In this document: positions 1-12,600 of the stretch, in pieces
Layout: each line of letters opens with the position of its first letter
How positions within the stretch are numbered: the stretch's first letter is position 1
Source: Rhea pennata
Taxonomy: Eukaryota > Chordata > Aves > Rheiformes > Rheidae
Reading direction: 5' to 3'
Assembly: GCF_028389875.1 (NCBI RefSeq)
Contig: NC_084674.1
Span: forward strand, 11,875,501-11,939,500
Length of the DNA stretch: 64,000 nucleotides
Notes under the pieces: generated by a model
The model's database searches: none
The model's input: the letters and a program-made list of their open reading frames with translations, nothing else
What the model was told of the DNA's origin: nothing
Translations under genes and position numbers: made by a program

Positions 1-330
1 AAACAGAGAACTTTTGTAAATATTATTCAGTATCTAAGCACTTGCAAAGTGGTAAGAGAGGAATATTAAATCTACAGAAGCTTTTCTTCCAGTTTTATAA
101 TAGAAATACTTACTGATCTGTCTTTTGCAGTGATTTTTAGGACAAAATGACACCAACACCATCACTTTAAAAGTAGAGGGGGATACAGTCCATTCATTGC
201 TGGGCATTGTCACAGGGGAAAGATTGAAATGTAAGAAAATGGTTTTCATTTAAATACGCTCAGAGGAAAAAAAAATCTATTTTTATACTGTATATATGGA
301 ACAAAATAAAGTATTGAAAAAGATTAATCT
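1..330 (+). other. Possible XPC 3' UTR / gene end (synteny only)
   Basis: No coding exon is visible here. In human, XPC lies tail-to-tail with TMEM43, so here it would run on the plus strand and end near the left edge. A plus-strand AATAAA occurs at 303-308, which would fit a poly(A) signal. This is inference from synteny; the sequence itself carries no XPC-specific signal. Confidence 0.25.
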
Positions 331-1286
331 TGTCTCTTACCTCTCTCTTCTGGCTATCTCATTTTTCCATAAGCAGCTCGGTTTGCCAGGAAAGATTCTT
401 ACACAAGGATTAACAACCAACCAAACATCTCAGCTGCTGTGCTCTTATTTTTTCACCACAGCATTGCCAGAAGTTAAAAGGTCAGATCCCAGAATTTCCC
501 AGCACTGGCTGATAGTGAATTGTTTTAATGTTGATGGTCTTTTTTATTTTGAGTTTTTGTAGTCAAGTCCTATGTCATGCAGGACTGACTGACTGACTGA
601 CTTACTTAAAGAAAAATTCAACCCTTTCACAAGCATGTAGAACTGCAGCAGGCTAAGGACATGGTTTCTCCTCTTACGCATGGTGCAGATATGCAGGATA
701 CACCCTGTGATGAATACTTTGAATGTAAGGATCTAAGTCCAGCTCCTGCTGATATCAGTAATTTTTCACCCATTTAAAACAGAGTGGGCATCAGCTATAG
801 CAGAGCAACTCTCCACTTCTTAACTTGTGACACTTCCCATAGATACCCAAAGTTACGAAGCTGGCCAGCACACACAGGCTGCGAGGAAAGAGAAAGTAAC
901 TTCTGAAGGTGGGAACTTACTCTCCTTAGCTGTATAAGGAACCAACCCTAACTTAAGATGCAAAAAGTAATATAGAGTAAATATACCTTATGGGAGAGCA
1001 AAGCCAAAACTAGATTATTGACATACCAAGTGATGTCCTGTCAAATTTTGGTAGGGAGGCACAATAAGGATTGCTGCAGTAGTTCCTATAGAAACCTTGC
1101 TTGTGTACATACAATGAAAGCAAGCCCGGGCTCCTCCACTGTGCCTGTCATGGAAAAATACATTCTTTCCTGTGGAATGTATTTTATTTTGCATCATTCC
1201 TGTGCACAAACTACTATATAAAAACTAAGTATTTTAAGCTTCTGACTATATCAGTAAACCTCCAGTTCCCTTAAAATATGTTGAAT
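331..1286. other. Intergenic, no gene seen
   Basis: Only short unrelated open frames are present. A small (GACT)n run of about 4-5 units sits at 582-602. I see no recognisable exon, RNA gene or full mobile element. Confidence 0.5.
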
Positions 1287-1415
1287 TGGGGGCAGGTTTA
1301 GCTCGGTTAGAACGTGGTGCTGCTAATGCCAAGGTCGCAGGTTCAATCACCATAGGAGCTACACTGAGGGTTGGACTAGATGCTCTCCAGAGGTCCCTTC
1401 CAACCTTACCATGCT
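1287..1415 (+). mobile_element. tRNA-Ile-derived SINE with CR1 tail (TguSINE1-like)
   Basis: The first ~75 nt follow a tRNA-Ile: a D-arm/A-box region (TTTAGCTCGGTTAG), then GTGGTGCTGCTAATGCCAAG over the anticodon arm, then a B-box-like GGTTCAATCAC. It continues directly into a CR1 retrotransposon 3' end (TTGGACTAGATGCTCTCCAG, then GGTCCCTTCCAACC) and a degenerate ATTCTATG-type terminal repeat. A tRNA-Ile head on a CR1 tail is the known build of TguSINE1 from zebra finch and other songbirds, moved in trans by CR1. The copy is diverged and lies just downstream of the TMEM43 3' end. Family assignment is from memory of the consensus structure. Confidence 0.75.
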
Positions 1416-1754
1416 ATGAATTAAGTCAAGTTGAACCATCATGCTTTTCAAATGATCCTCGTGGAGGTAAGGTAGTTACTGTTATTTAGTAAGTAATGAG
1501 GAGTAAAGACCACAGTGGTCTGCAACCAACTGTCATCAAGTGGACTTGATGTATGTGTATGTGCACTGCAGAACTTGCTTCCCAAGATGAAAAAATATTT
1601 GCAGGCTGTATAAAACTCAACTGCATGTTTATCTAAACCACCAGTAGAAAACTAGTTGGTTTAGAAACTACAGATTATATTCCTCCCTTTACTTGGACAC
1701 TATCCAGGCACATGAAATACACAATAAAGGCACTCAAAAAAAGAAGCCTACAGA
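1416..1754. other. Intergenic, no gene seen
   Basis: AT-rich sequence between the SINE and the likely TMEM43 poly(A) site. No exon, RNA gene or repeat family is recognisable. Confidence 0.4.
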
Positions 1755-3477
1755 CAGCCTTTTGAAAATCATTTTTATTAAATATACAAAAGTTCAGCAC
1801 TTTGTAGAAAATGTTTTCTCCACCTCTGTGGAGAATGGTTGTAGCTTCCTGTATAATTTGTATAACAGCACTCCAACACTTCTGGTTTTCTCCCCAGCTA
1901 AATGCAACTCCTCATTTGATGGAGCAAAAGATGCGTTAGAGTGGCAGAAATAGATTGTTCAGTCTCCCTAACACACTCCTTGCTTTAGACTAGTTCTTGT
2001 ACTTCAAATAGCCTTGCACTCACTACCACTGCTTTCACCAGCAGAACTGGGCCATGAAAACTTGAGGCTGAACTCATAGTGTTAAAATACCAAAAGAGCG
2101 AGAAGAATTAAGGCTTAAAAAAACACAAAACAAAACAAAAAAAACTTATGTTTTATAAATCAATTCTCTGTTTTAGGAAACATTTGCTTTTACATATGTT
2201 AAAGTAAGTTCTTTTGGTATGGGGAATGCATTTCTCCTGACACAACTGGTATTCATAAATATATTTACTGAAGACATTTCCTGTTTGTGTACTGAATTAT
2301 GCGTATTTAGAGAAAAAACACCAAAGTGTAGGTTGGGCACATCTAGAAGCTAGTCTGTGGCTGGGAAGAGACACACTTAAAAAACAGTGCTAGATCATTT
2401 ACAACTGCAAATACTGGTGACAGCAGAAATATGTAAACATGAGTAATCACAATACTACATGAAGGCATTATGTTAACATGATATAAAGCTCAAAACTTAG
2501 GTTATTAAAGCTTATGAAATCAAGATAATATGTTTTCATGATTTAATTTCATGGAGCATTTTCATTGTCTTTCCTAAGTGAAATTCAAAAAAGAAACAGC
2601 ATACATAGGAAAAGCACCAAATATTTTAAAGAACAACATACATTAGATTTTAAAAGTTAGTAAGCTTTGTTTCAAGGCAGCAGGTTTTATTTTTAAAGAC
2701 TAGTCAAAGGCAAGTGACTTCTGAGTATCCCTTTAAGCAAGTGCAGTTCAAAGTTAAGGTTTTGAAATACTTATGCAACGGTATAGTCCATGCTGCCACC
2801 CTGGATGCCAAACTAACGACTTCAGAGGCTTTTAAGTTGGGGAAATCAGTGCTTTCTGATAAATCTGCCCTGCCTTAGAACACTGCTAACCTGACCACTC
2901 ATGACTGCCATTTACTTTTCAAATAAATCTTCAGTCCAAAAGCATACGTTATACCTAAGCATTGTGTGCATCTCAGACAAGTTGTGTTACTTCTTCGAAC
3001 ACATACACTTCAAAATGCATCAACAAGAGAAGTGTACGTGACTGTGTATAAGACGCAAAGTGTCAGAGGGAGGGATTGTCAAAGACAGGTATATACACAT
3101 ATTTCCTAAGGACTTCATATGACAGTCCATGTGGTGAATCTGACCCTTTCTCCCTATAGACAAGGTGTCCCACTGTCAGTGAAGACTTAACCAGTTCTTA
3201 ATCAAGGGAATTAATAAGTGGTAAGAGAAAATCTGCTTCTTCACTGATTTATAATGAATGCAGACACTCTAAAATGCTTTGTTCCTCAAGTCAATTTTGA
3301 CTTCCTACAAAGCAACATCCTAAAATAGTCTTACTTTTATGGGTAAGTGTGTCAATAGTAACATCTCAGCTCCCTCCCAAGCTTTTGGTGCACGCTGCCA
3401 AACTGCTGTATCTGGAACAGAAATGCACTTGAAAAGGTTCTAACCAGGACTGAGTGCAAAACCTGAGCACCCCCATC
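1755..3477 (-). other. TMEM43: TMEM43 3' untranslated region (end estimated)
   Basis: This follows the TMEM43 stop codon on the minus strand. Minus-strand AATAAA signals read as TTTATT on the plus strand at 2686-2691 and 1774-1779. The distal one would end the mRNA near 1750-1760 and give a UTR of about 1.7 kb. The boundary is an estimate; no transcript data are available. Confidence 0.5.
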
Positions 3478-3680
3478 TCACTGGTGCTTCTTGGGTGGAA
3501 CACGAGATTTTGCAATCACAATTGGAACTGCAGAGAGCAACCCGATCAGCAAAGCCCAGAGGGGGCGGTAGAAAAACCAGCCAATGGAGATTGTCAGGAG
3601 AGACAACGAGCTGGCCACGCAGAAGGCAAAAGCTTTTAATCCAATGTTAACCAGATCTCTCACAACAGGAAACCAGTCCA
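3478..3680 (-). CDS. TMEM43: TMEM43 exon 12, last two membrane segments and stop
   Basis: Encodes residues 335-400 with [19 protein letters not shown], Ser357-Ser358 and the [10 protein letters not shown] segment. It ends [10 protein letters not shown] then TGA at 3478-3480. The basic C-terminus matches human. Confidence 0.97.
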
Positions 3681-6600
3681 CTGTAGAAAGAATTAAACAC
3701 AAGATAAAGCTGTTGACAAGATGACCACTTACCAGAAGGTCCTATGTTGCTAATAATTCATTGCTAGAATTTGCACACCAACTATTGTGGTCAGAAGACT
3801 CAAGTTCATTAGAGCATCTCAAGGCATTTGAGCAACTTCATCTCTTCAGACAGGAAGTCACCCAAAAGCAAGTTAAAAAGTCTTGTCCAAGGCTTAAGAG
3901 GCACAGCAGATGCCCTAGACTCGTTCCACAGCTAAAAGGCTACCATACAACACGCAAACACAAAAAAGTAATTTTTGACAAGAGTAAATCTTGCAGTTGC
4001 ATGTATATACATAGTAAGAAAAAAGAGAGAATGCTCAGGTACAAAACACATTTCCAACAATTAAGAACTGATTTCAAAGCACATGATAGCTTTGATGCTT
4101 GAAATTTATGCAAATTTGAGGCACCCTACAGCTCTTCTGTAAGTTTTTATTCCAACATTTTTGTAAGTTACAAGAATAAGCCAAAAACTTATTTGCTGTG
4201 TGTTCATGATACTGTAGACATGGTACTAAAATAGAAATAATGTTAATGAAGACCTTCTTTGGGGGAACCTTTTGTAAATGGGTACAAGATCATGTTGCAG
4301 CACCTGGAGTTAACTTGAAAGAACCAAACCAACTTGTGCTTTGGCTTCTGATTTTGGTAAGCATTGTGAACCTCTAAGTGGCAAAGAGCTATTTTTATGT
4401 ATATATATATATATATATACACACACACATACATATACATATTTTTTTATGTTCAACCACCTGGTTCTGGGATCCTATTTACTGTCTCCAGTTGCCTACA
4501 ATGACTTTCGGAGCCCAATGCAAGTTCAAACCAGATTTTTCTTGCCCTCCAAATTAATCTTTTATTCACATTTGTAATTAAATTCCAGGTACTATAACAT
4601 TATTTCTAAACTGTGGTACTTTTTTGTAACAAACTTACCCAAAGTGTAAAGGATTCGCGTCATTAGGTTGATGCCTACAAACATTGCCAGCCAGCCTGCT
4701 GCACGGAGGGCCCAGGTCTTCATGGTGTTGCTCTCATGCTCTTTTTGAAACACCTCCTGAAAGTGAACATGGTTACATGCAGCCTGATTCAATTTCTTTT
4801 CAGATCCCTGTTTCCAGTGCATTACGAGCAAGTCAGAACCAATAGCGTTTTAGCTGTTTTTGAATTCTCTGGTAGAAGATACACTGCAGCTCATTCTGTA
4901 GGGTCTTAATTTTAGCAGTAATACCCTGGTACATTATGACAGATTCCAAAATGCAACACAAGGGAAACATGCATCCTTCTGACCAAGCTAAGAAAACCAA
5001 ACAGGCATTTTCTTATATGCTCTGTAACCAGAGAAAAGGTGCACATTTTTTGCTGCAAATAGATATATTGAACTTTACTGTGGAAAATAAAGTATTAAAA
5101 AGTAAACCTAACAAGGAAGAGCGAGCCAATTTCAGTAAATCTGGAGGAAGAACAGAGAAAAGGCAACAATATCTACCAGTGGCTATAGGAAAAATATATG
5201 AAAGAAATAAAGCACCATGTGGGGGAGGGGGAGATACCTATGTTTCATTAAGAAAAGCAAAGCATTTATTTGCAAGAAATCCGAGTAAGATTTTTCGGAA
5301 TGGGGTGTCTGCCCCTCTCCCTCTACAGAAAAGACACATGCTCTAGGGATGACCAAGACATCATAAAACCGCTCATGGGAAAAGCCATGCGTATGCCTGA
5401 TTTCAACTTAATCATTTGTAGTGACTACTTCCAGGGTAAAAGTCTGTCTAATCAAGATTCAGAGCTCACAGCAGAGAACCAATTCTGTTACTACTCTTCC
5501 AACTCGAAATGAAAACTTCTTTAGCTGTTTTGGGGAGCTCCTGTAAATTCTTGTCATCTGGGTTTTTTGCAGCAGGGCATGAAACAATCACTAATGGAAA
5601 GCAACCTACTAAAAGGAGCAAATGAATCACCAAATTGCTGGAATATGCAGGACTTATTGGTGCATAACACATTGCCTGAAGGTTATTGAAATGTTTCCTG
5701 CTCAGCCAGAATAGCAAACAGGCCTAAACTCTCTGTTAAGAGAGGCAGAAGATTGCTCCTACAGCTTGTTAACTAAAGCCTAGGTTTTATTATTTTTAAA
5801 TACAACCTCTTAAAAGGCAAGCATGTGAGTGTGCACATGCATATACACACACACATACACACACACACACAAATATATAGGTAAATATATGTGTGTGTGT
5901 GTGTATATATGTGTGCGTATATATATATATATATATATATATATGGTGTATATATATATATATATATGGCAAACTACAAAAGAGCAAATAAAAGCAAAAT
6001 GAGAAGCACAGGTAAAATCCTTAGAGCAAAGGATGTTCAGCAGCAACGAAACGTGTTTTTTTTTTTGTTTTTTGTTTTTTTTTTAATATGGTTGATTTAG
6101 CCACAGTCCCATTTTAAACTGTCAGAACAAGCAGGAAATTACTCTTTCACATAGCCAAATTAGGTACTGTCATGGATGAGACACAGCACACTCTGCTGCA
6201 ACACATTAAGAACATGCAGAAACTTAGAAGGCAAATGCAGGCTACAACACCTTGTCCCAGATATAGAAGAGAGAAAAGGGAATGTTTAGACCAGATCCCT
6301 CCTTCTCTACCACAGACCTGAAGGAGAACAAGAGCTTATTCCCTTGCTGCTTCTGGGCTGCCATCTCCAATTTTGACCTTCTCTGGTGTGGTTTGGTATC
6401 TCACCTCCACAGAGAGATCTCCAGGGTAGAGAATCTGCAGAACATCTCCAGACTTGGTGTGATATGGAATCAGTTGATCCCCTCGCTGGCGAGCAACCAC
6501 AGTCACCTTGGAAGAAACATAGTTTTACTGGTTACCAAGCTGCCAGCAGAGTTTGCAAGATACAGGAGAAGCTAAAGACTTACCTTATCAGCTGGGCCCA

Positions 6601-9600
6601 AATGGGGGTTATCTCCACTCAGACCTGCATAGAAGAACGAGACACGAAGGTCTCCCACCTGCAAATGAGAGAATATTGGAAATCAACAGAGAAAGTTCCT
6701 TCCAAAGGAGAATCACAGGAAAGATAACTGGGAACACCATTTATTGGATTGTACTTTTTCCAAACATTTATGTCAAGCCAGAGAATATCCAGTAGGATTT
6801 CCAAGTTGTATTTTTTCCAGGCCAGGTTGATCACAGAAACAGGACAGGCTCAAATACTGCTTTGTAATACTCCTTCAGATTTAGCTGCAGAAACCCATTA
6901 ATGCCAAAGAGCACCTCTGTTCATCTATTGCCATTTCATCTTTTGGCAGAGGAGGACAGAGAGCACAAGCTGACGACAAACTATTTCACTGTATTCAGTT
7001 CAGCACAGCAAGGCAGAGGTGGAACCATCCCACGTCTCTTTCCATTTAAAAGCATGGCAGAGGAAGAGACTCAAGAAAATGGAGGCTGAAGATGCAAGCA
7101 GGATCAGAAGCTTCTTGCAAGAGAATCACTCCTGCTGAAGCACTGTACTAAGGGTCTCATCCTACATGGTGCCCAGCACTACAATTTTGACATACTGCAA
7201 AGGAAGTAGGACCCTCCCCAACTTTCCTTCTCACATAATAACTACTGTTGCTTTGGTTTATCCATCTCTTACTTCTGGACGCCTGGGGTTCTCGCTATGG
7301 TAAAAGTAGTCTCCTGCCCGGGTAACGTCAGCATGTGGATCCTCGAGGTTTGACAAGCTCAACTGCTTAAAGTCATCAATCCTATCCACAAGACCTAAAC
7401 AGAACAAAGAACAAAGCTCAGGTCTGGCTACCTAATTTGGAATAGCCAGCTTGCTGGCTCCCTGATTATCACTTGAAATGACTGTCATTGTGGAAAGAAC
7501 CAGAGTCTACTGCTGATGCAAGAAGAGACACACAGCATCAGTACAAAGAAATCCTTACCTTTAGAAAGAAAAAAGCTGCCAACTTGGACATTAGGAGAAA
7601 CAGCAGTGAAAGACTCCACAGCCATAGCACTGGGGAACAGAAACAGCCTCTGATTAGTTCCAGAGCTATTGGTCAACTCTTTATTTGCAGTGTATAATAT
7701 ATGGCACATAAATATCAGGATACGCTCAAAGAGTTAAATAACTGACATGACATGAAAATTATGGTGCTGGAGCCACTAAGATACGTTAAGGCAATATATG
7801 CCCATGTGATCCTCTGGTCTGACCTTCTACACAGGCAGAGCATGGGATTTCACAAACTCTTTCTGTACTAAGCCTGCAGTGGGCTGAAAGCAAATTCAGC
7901 TCTTTCAGGAAATTGTTCAATGGAGTTATAAAGGTTTTCAGTGATAATGAATTAATCACATTCCCCAATGAATTCCTGAAACGGTTAACTACACTCATAA
8001 ATGCACTTCATTTCTAGCCTGAGTTTATTTAGCTTCAGCTGTCAACCACTGCATCTTATCTGCTAAGTTAGAAACTTAGCTCAAACTTTCTCCACATAAA
8101 GGTACTTCTAGATCATGACTGAATTAGATGCCTACATTCTCAATTCTAGAATCCTTTACCCACAGACTCAACTTCATTCTCATAAGTAGTACTATTGGAT
8201 TATCCTTGGCAGTAAAAAACATGGATAATTGTATTGTCACAAATGTCCAAGTTGCATAACCAGGTAAGATAGATGGAAGAAAAACATGTAATGCACACTT
8301 AAAAAATACATTCCCATTAATAATAAGCATGATTTGGAAAAATCAGCATGTCCACAAACAGAGTTGATTCAGGCACGGATCTACTGTAGTTCTGCTCAGA
8401 CTTCTTGGTCTGTCCCTCTACACCCAGATGAAATGTTCTCAGCTGCAGCACTAAATTAAAACTACTTCTTACTTTTAAGTAGAGACTGAAGAGTGGTTGG
8501 AGAATTGTCGTTAAGGAAAAAAAAAGGGGGGGTGTCATGATGGGGAGAGAAAACAGAAGTGTCACTTGTGCATCTTTTTCCCCTTACCTCTTGTCTAACC
8601 AGATCTAAGTTAGTTGGACTTACGATTAGAAACGTATGTCTTAACTTTCCCTTCCAGGGTGTTACTTTCAAATAAAGGATAGCTCATTCAGAGAGCACAG
8701 CGCACCAAAACAGAGTTCTGGAGATTCTGCAAGTTCAAAATTGTGCTAAAATTCCCATTCTCCCATCTCTTCAGCTGTATTTTTCACTCTTACATCACAT
8801 TACATCACACAGATAGCATCCTGCACCACAAGAAACCAATCATTATGCTACAGTGTGCCACTTTCAATCAAAACGCTGCAGATGAGAGAAGAAAAATTAT
8901 ATGTGGGTGATTGCCACAAACAAGCCTGTGAGCTCACACATGCAAGTTTAGATGAGCAGAGTTTAAGTAGTTTGACAAGCACATGGGATGCCTGCTATTC
9001 CAACTTCCTATTTGTAACAGAAAGAATAGAATAGAAAATAAAATTAGTAATTGGCTGCATTAATCGACAATAGAAGTCAGAAAAGAGTCCACTCAAATTC
9101 TCCTGCATGGAAACCACATGGTCCAGAGGTAACATGATAATAGCCTGACATCCAACCATAACTAATGGGTAAGTTAATTATGGTCTCGCCAGGCAGCTTT
9201 GAACTGTTATCTAATCCCTCCATATCAAAGATTTCCCAACTATAAGAAGGCCGGCAGCTTTCATCTACTTTGCTGTGCCATGAGGATTAGTCATTCAGAA
9301 CTCATCTTTGATCAGATATAGTGAGAGAATCTAGAGGGACTATCTATGGGGCACATTACCTAGGGTTTTTATGTCCAATTTCTCGATCGAAGTTTCTGCT
9401 GTTCACAACTTCTGATTTCCATTCAGTATCTAAAGAAAATGAGACCAAGATTAAGGACAGGACGGGAAAAGCTGCCGCTAGGATCTTAATTACCGAAGAA
9501 AGGCCCTTCTCAGTCAATGAATCAGTTCTAAGTTGCACTTGTAGTAATACTTTTCTATATCAAGCTATATGTGTGATAGTCTGTAACATTATACTTAAGT

Positions 9601-12600
9601 ATAGCCTTTTAACATATTAAGGAGGAATGGAAGGATTTAGAAAGAAAGAATTTTTAGAGATAAAATTGTTGTCTAACAACAGTGGCATTTTTCCTGATAA
9701 GCTTGGACTTTTGGCTCCTCTTTTGGGGAGTGATCTGGTTCTGCAAGAAAGGGATGTGAGCTCTGCTGGAACTAGCAAATTCAGTACAGTATAGCAGTAG
9801 ACAGAGATGGTACTTTACATTTCACAGGCAAAATTTATAATACTGCTTTCATTCAGGCCAAAGCAGTCTCCCAACATCCCCAAGACAGGCTCCAGTAGAT
9901 TTCTTACAACTGAAAAACTAGGATCCCTCTTTTGAGGATAAATTTAGCTCTATATGCTCCTATGAAGAAACAGAAAAGAAGGAAAGGGAATCGCTTAAAC
10001 AGTGGAGAAAGGATTATTATAAGTGATATTCAGGTAACATATAGCCCAATGTTGGACAGACTCTATCAGTCTTGAGAGAGGAGCTGTTTTTTTATGGCTT
10101 CTCTTTTTGTTCTGTACTACTGCAAAGCTGCTTTTTCCATAGTTCACACCCACTAGTTCTGATCCTATACATTTCCACGCTGCACAGCCCCATGTTTCAC
10201 TGAGCTGGCCCAGAACTGCGGCACACCCACGTTACATGACAAGTCCACATGCTTTAACTGAGGATAAACAAGGCAGAGACTGATCTCCAGAGATACAGTA
10301 ACTCAGAGCATTTTTATGCCACTGGGCAGATCAGAATAATCCTCTCTTCTGCTCCTGCCAAAAAAGCCTTTGGCAAAAGCTGCAATGCACATCAGAAGTT
10401 GCTGGTGATTATCATTAGCTGGTATCAATGCCTGAACAGACAATCAACATACTGCCTTACAGGCTGGGGCTACGCTGCTTTTCTCTGTCTGTTCTCTTCC
10501 GCTCATGTCTGACATGTGTCCAGCTACATCACTTTTAAAGAGGAATCTCAGGCAGCACATTGTGCTCCCAGCTCTGCCCACCTCCTGCCACTGAAGACTT
10601 TACAGGACCTATTTCTGGAGCATCTTTTCTCTGGATGTTGCCCTGAACTTCTAGGATTTTTAAGATAAGACTTAGATTTTATGTAGTAGTTACTTGCAAA
10701 CAGTACACAGTCATCCCTTCACTTTGGTTACCTCTAGAAAGAGAGGTCCTGACATTTACTTTGAAAAGAGAATGTTTTATCGTTTCTTCAAGCTCCTTTC
10801 CTTTCTTTCCCAATGAAAAAGAAAGTTTAAAACAAAAATCAAAATACACCCACATAGAAGTTCAAAGTCAGAGTCATAAAAGAATACTTTCTGTTGATCA
10901 ACTTACTGTATGTATATTTTGTCTCTTTCTTAACTTCACCCTTCTCTTCATATTCCCTGCAGAGAAAAGGGGTGTGGTGAGAACCGAAACAGAGCGCACA
11001 CACACCTGGTCATGCCAGAATACACTTCACAAACAAAATGTACAGATAGCTCCCTGGCAATACACTGCTGGTTACCAGCCTCCGATTAGACTGCATCACT
11101 GATCACAACCCTCTGAGCTCTACTGTTCAATCAATTTTCAATATACCTCAATGTCTGCTCATCTTGCCCATACTTCATCAACTGTTAGAACCACTTATTT
11201 TTTCATAAAAAAGAAAAAAGCCCTATTTGGGATTTCAAAAAACAAACAAACAAAAAAACAATTTTGTGGAGTAAAAGAGTCTATGCATATGATGAGGTTC
11301 CTGATTCAGCAAAAGCCTTTTAAGTTTCCTCTTTGAGGACAGAAGAAAAATTGACTTGAGGATCCATTCTCCTGTTCTAAGGAATGGCAGCAGGAAGGGC
11401 TTACCAGACAGGATAGCTAGGTAGGGGACAAAAGGCTGGGGGAAGGGATTATAAAGTTTTAGTTTTTTTTTTTTTTAAAAAAAAAAAAAAGAACAGGATG
11501 AAGTTTTCAGGGATAATGGCTTTGATTCTGCTAATGAACCAGGCATGGCATATTGCAGGAGTGCAGTTAGGTAATTCCTGATGGGCAGAAAGAACATTAA
11601 TAAATGAAATGGAGCTTTACGAACATTAGAAAGGACAGAAATCAATTGAGCCTTTGGGAAACACGGATGGAGTGTTTTCTGTTGTTGTCCATAAATTGTT
11701 AATGATCTTTGAATTCTGTTGACAACATATGCAACAGAAAATAATCGATGGGCTCTGGGAACAGCACAGGACAACAGTAATGAAAAGGAAAGCCACAGCT
11801 GTAGCATGAAGGCTAGGAAGCCCCATAAGAAGCTATACAAGGACAGGAATTAGAAATATTTTATAAAAGACCTTGGAAGCTGTCCAAATTTTATCAGCTG
11901 CAAATTCCATAACATGAATCATCTATAAGACCTGACACCTGCAGGGAAATAAAAGTAACTCTGTAAAAAGCCTCAAGAGCTCTAGAAGTCTCCTACTGTA
12001 AAGTTTCAGATTTTTTTGAAGGTGGAGGAGAGAGCAGCAGAGGAGAAAAGAAAGAGAAAATACTGTTGTGATGAGATCCTGTTAAAATATCATCTTTCTA
12101 AATAACTTTTTAAGATTTCTTTCACTTACTTTGAATCTTCATATTCTACCCACTGGTACATTTCCACATTACGCTTAAGTTTGACGGCATGGATGGAGAG
12201 CCCATAGCTGGGATCAAACAAAGGCTATTTAAAATTTAAAGAAAATACAAAACAGTATTTATGTTGTACTTCAGGTAAGCTCAAGCATCGTAGTTTTATT
12301 CTAGCAAAGGCAACATCTGCTGGTTTGCCCTAGAAAACTTTCTAATCACACCATGATTTGGAAAAGAATGGCATGTTCAAACAAAAACAGAGAGCAAGAG
12401 TGCACGAGAACATTAAAGTGCTATAAACAAAACACAGAGGAGCAAAGCTCCTTCAATTTTTGAACAACTGTATAACCAAAAGGGCGAAATCATGCATCAG
12501 ACACAACAACGTGCTGTCCTGCTATCACATAGTCTTTTTCTTTCAAGAATCTTTAACACGTCACATTAGTGAATTATGTATTATAAAAACCATATGGGGC

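Noticed and set aside
1018-1221. Open frames on both strands near 1.0-1.2 kb considered as an XPC exon
   Set aside because: The translations show no XPC motif; only human synteny suggested XPC here.
5796-6100. Open frames of repeated Tyr-Ile, Thr-His and Cys-Val
   Set aside because: They are translations of the (CA)n/(TA)n/(TG)n microsatellite.
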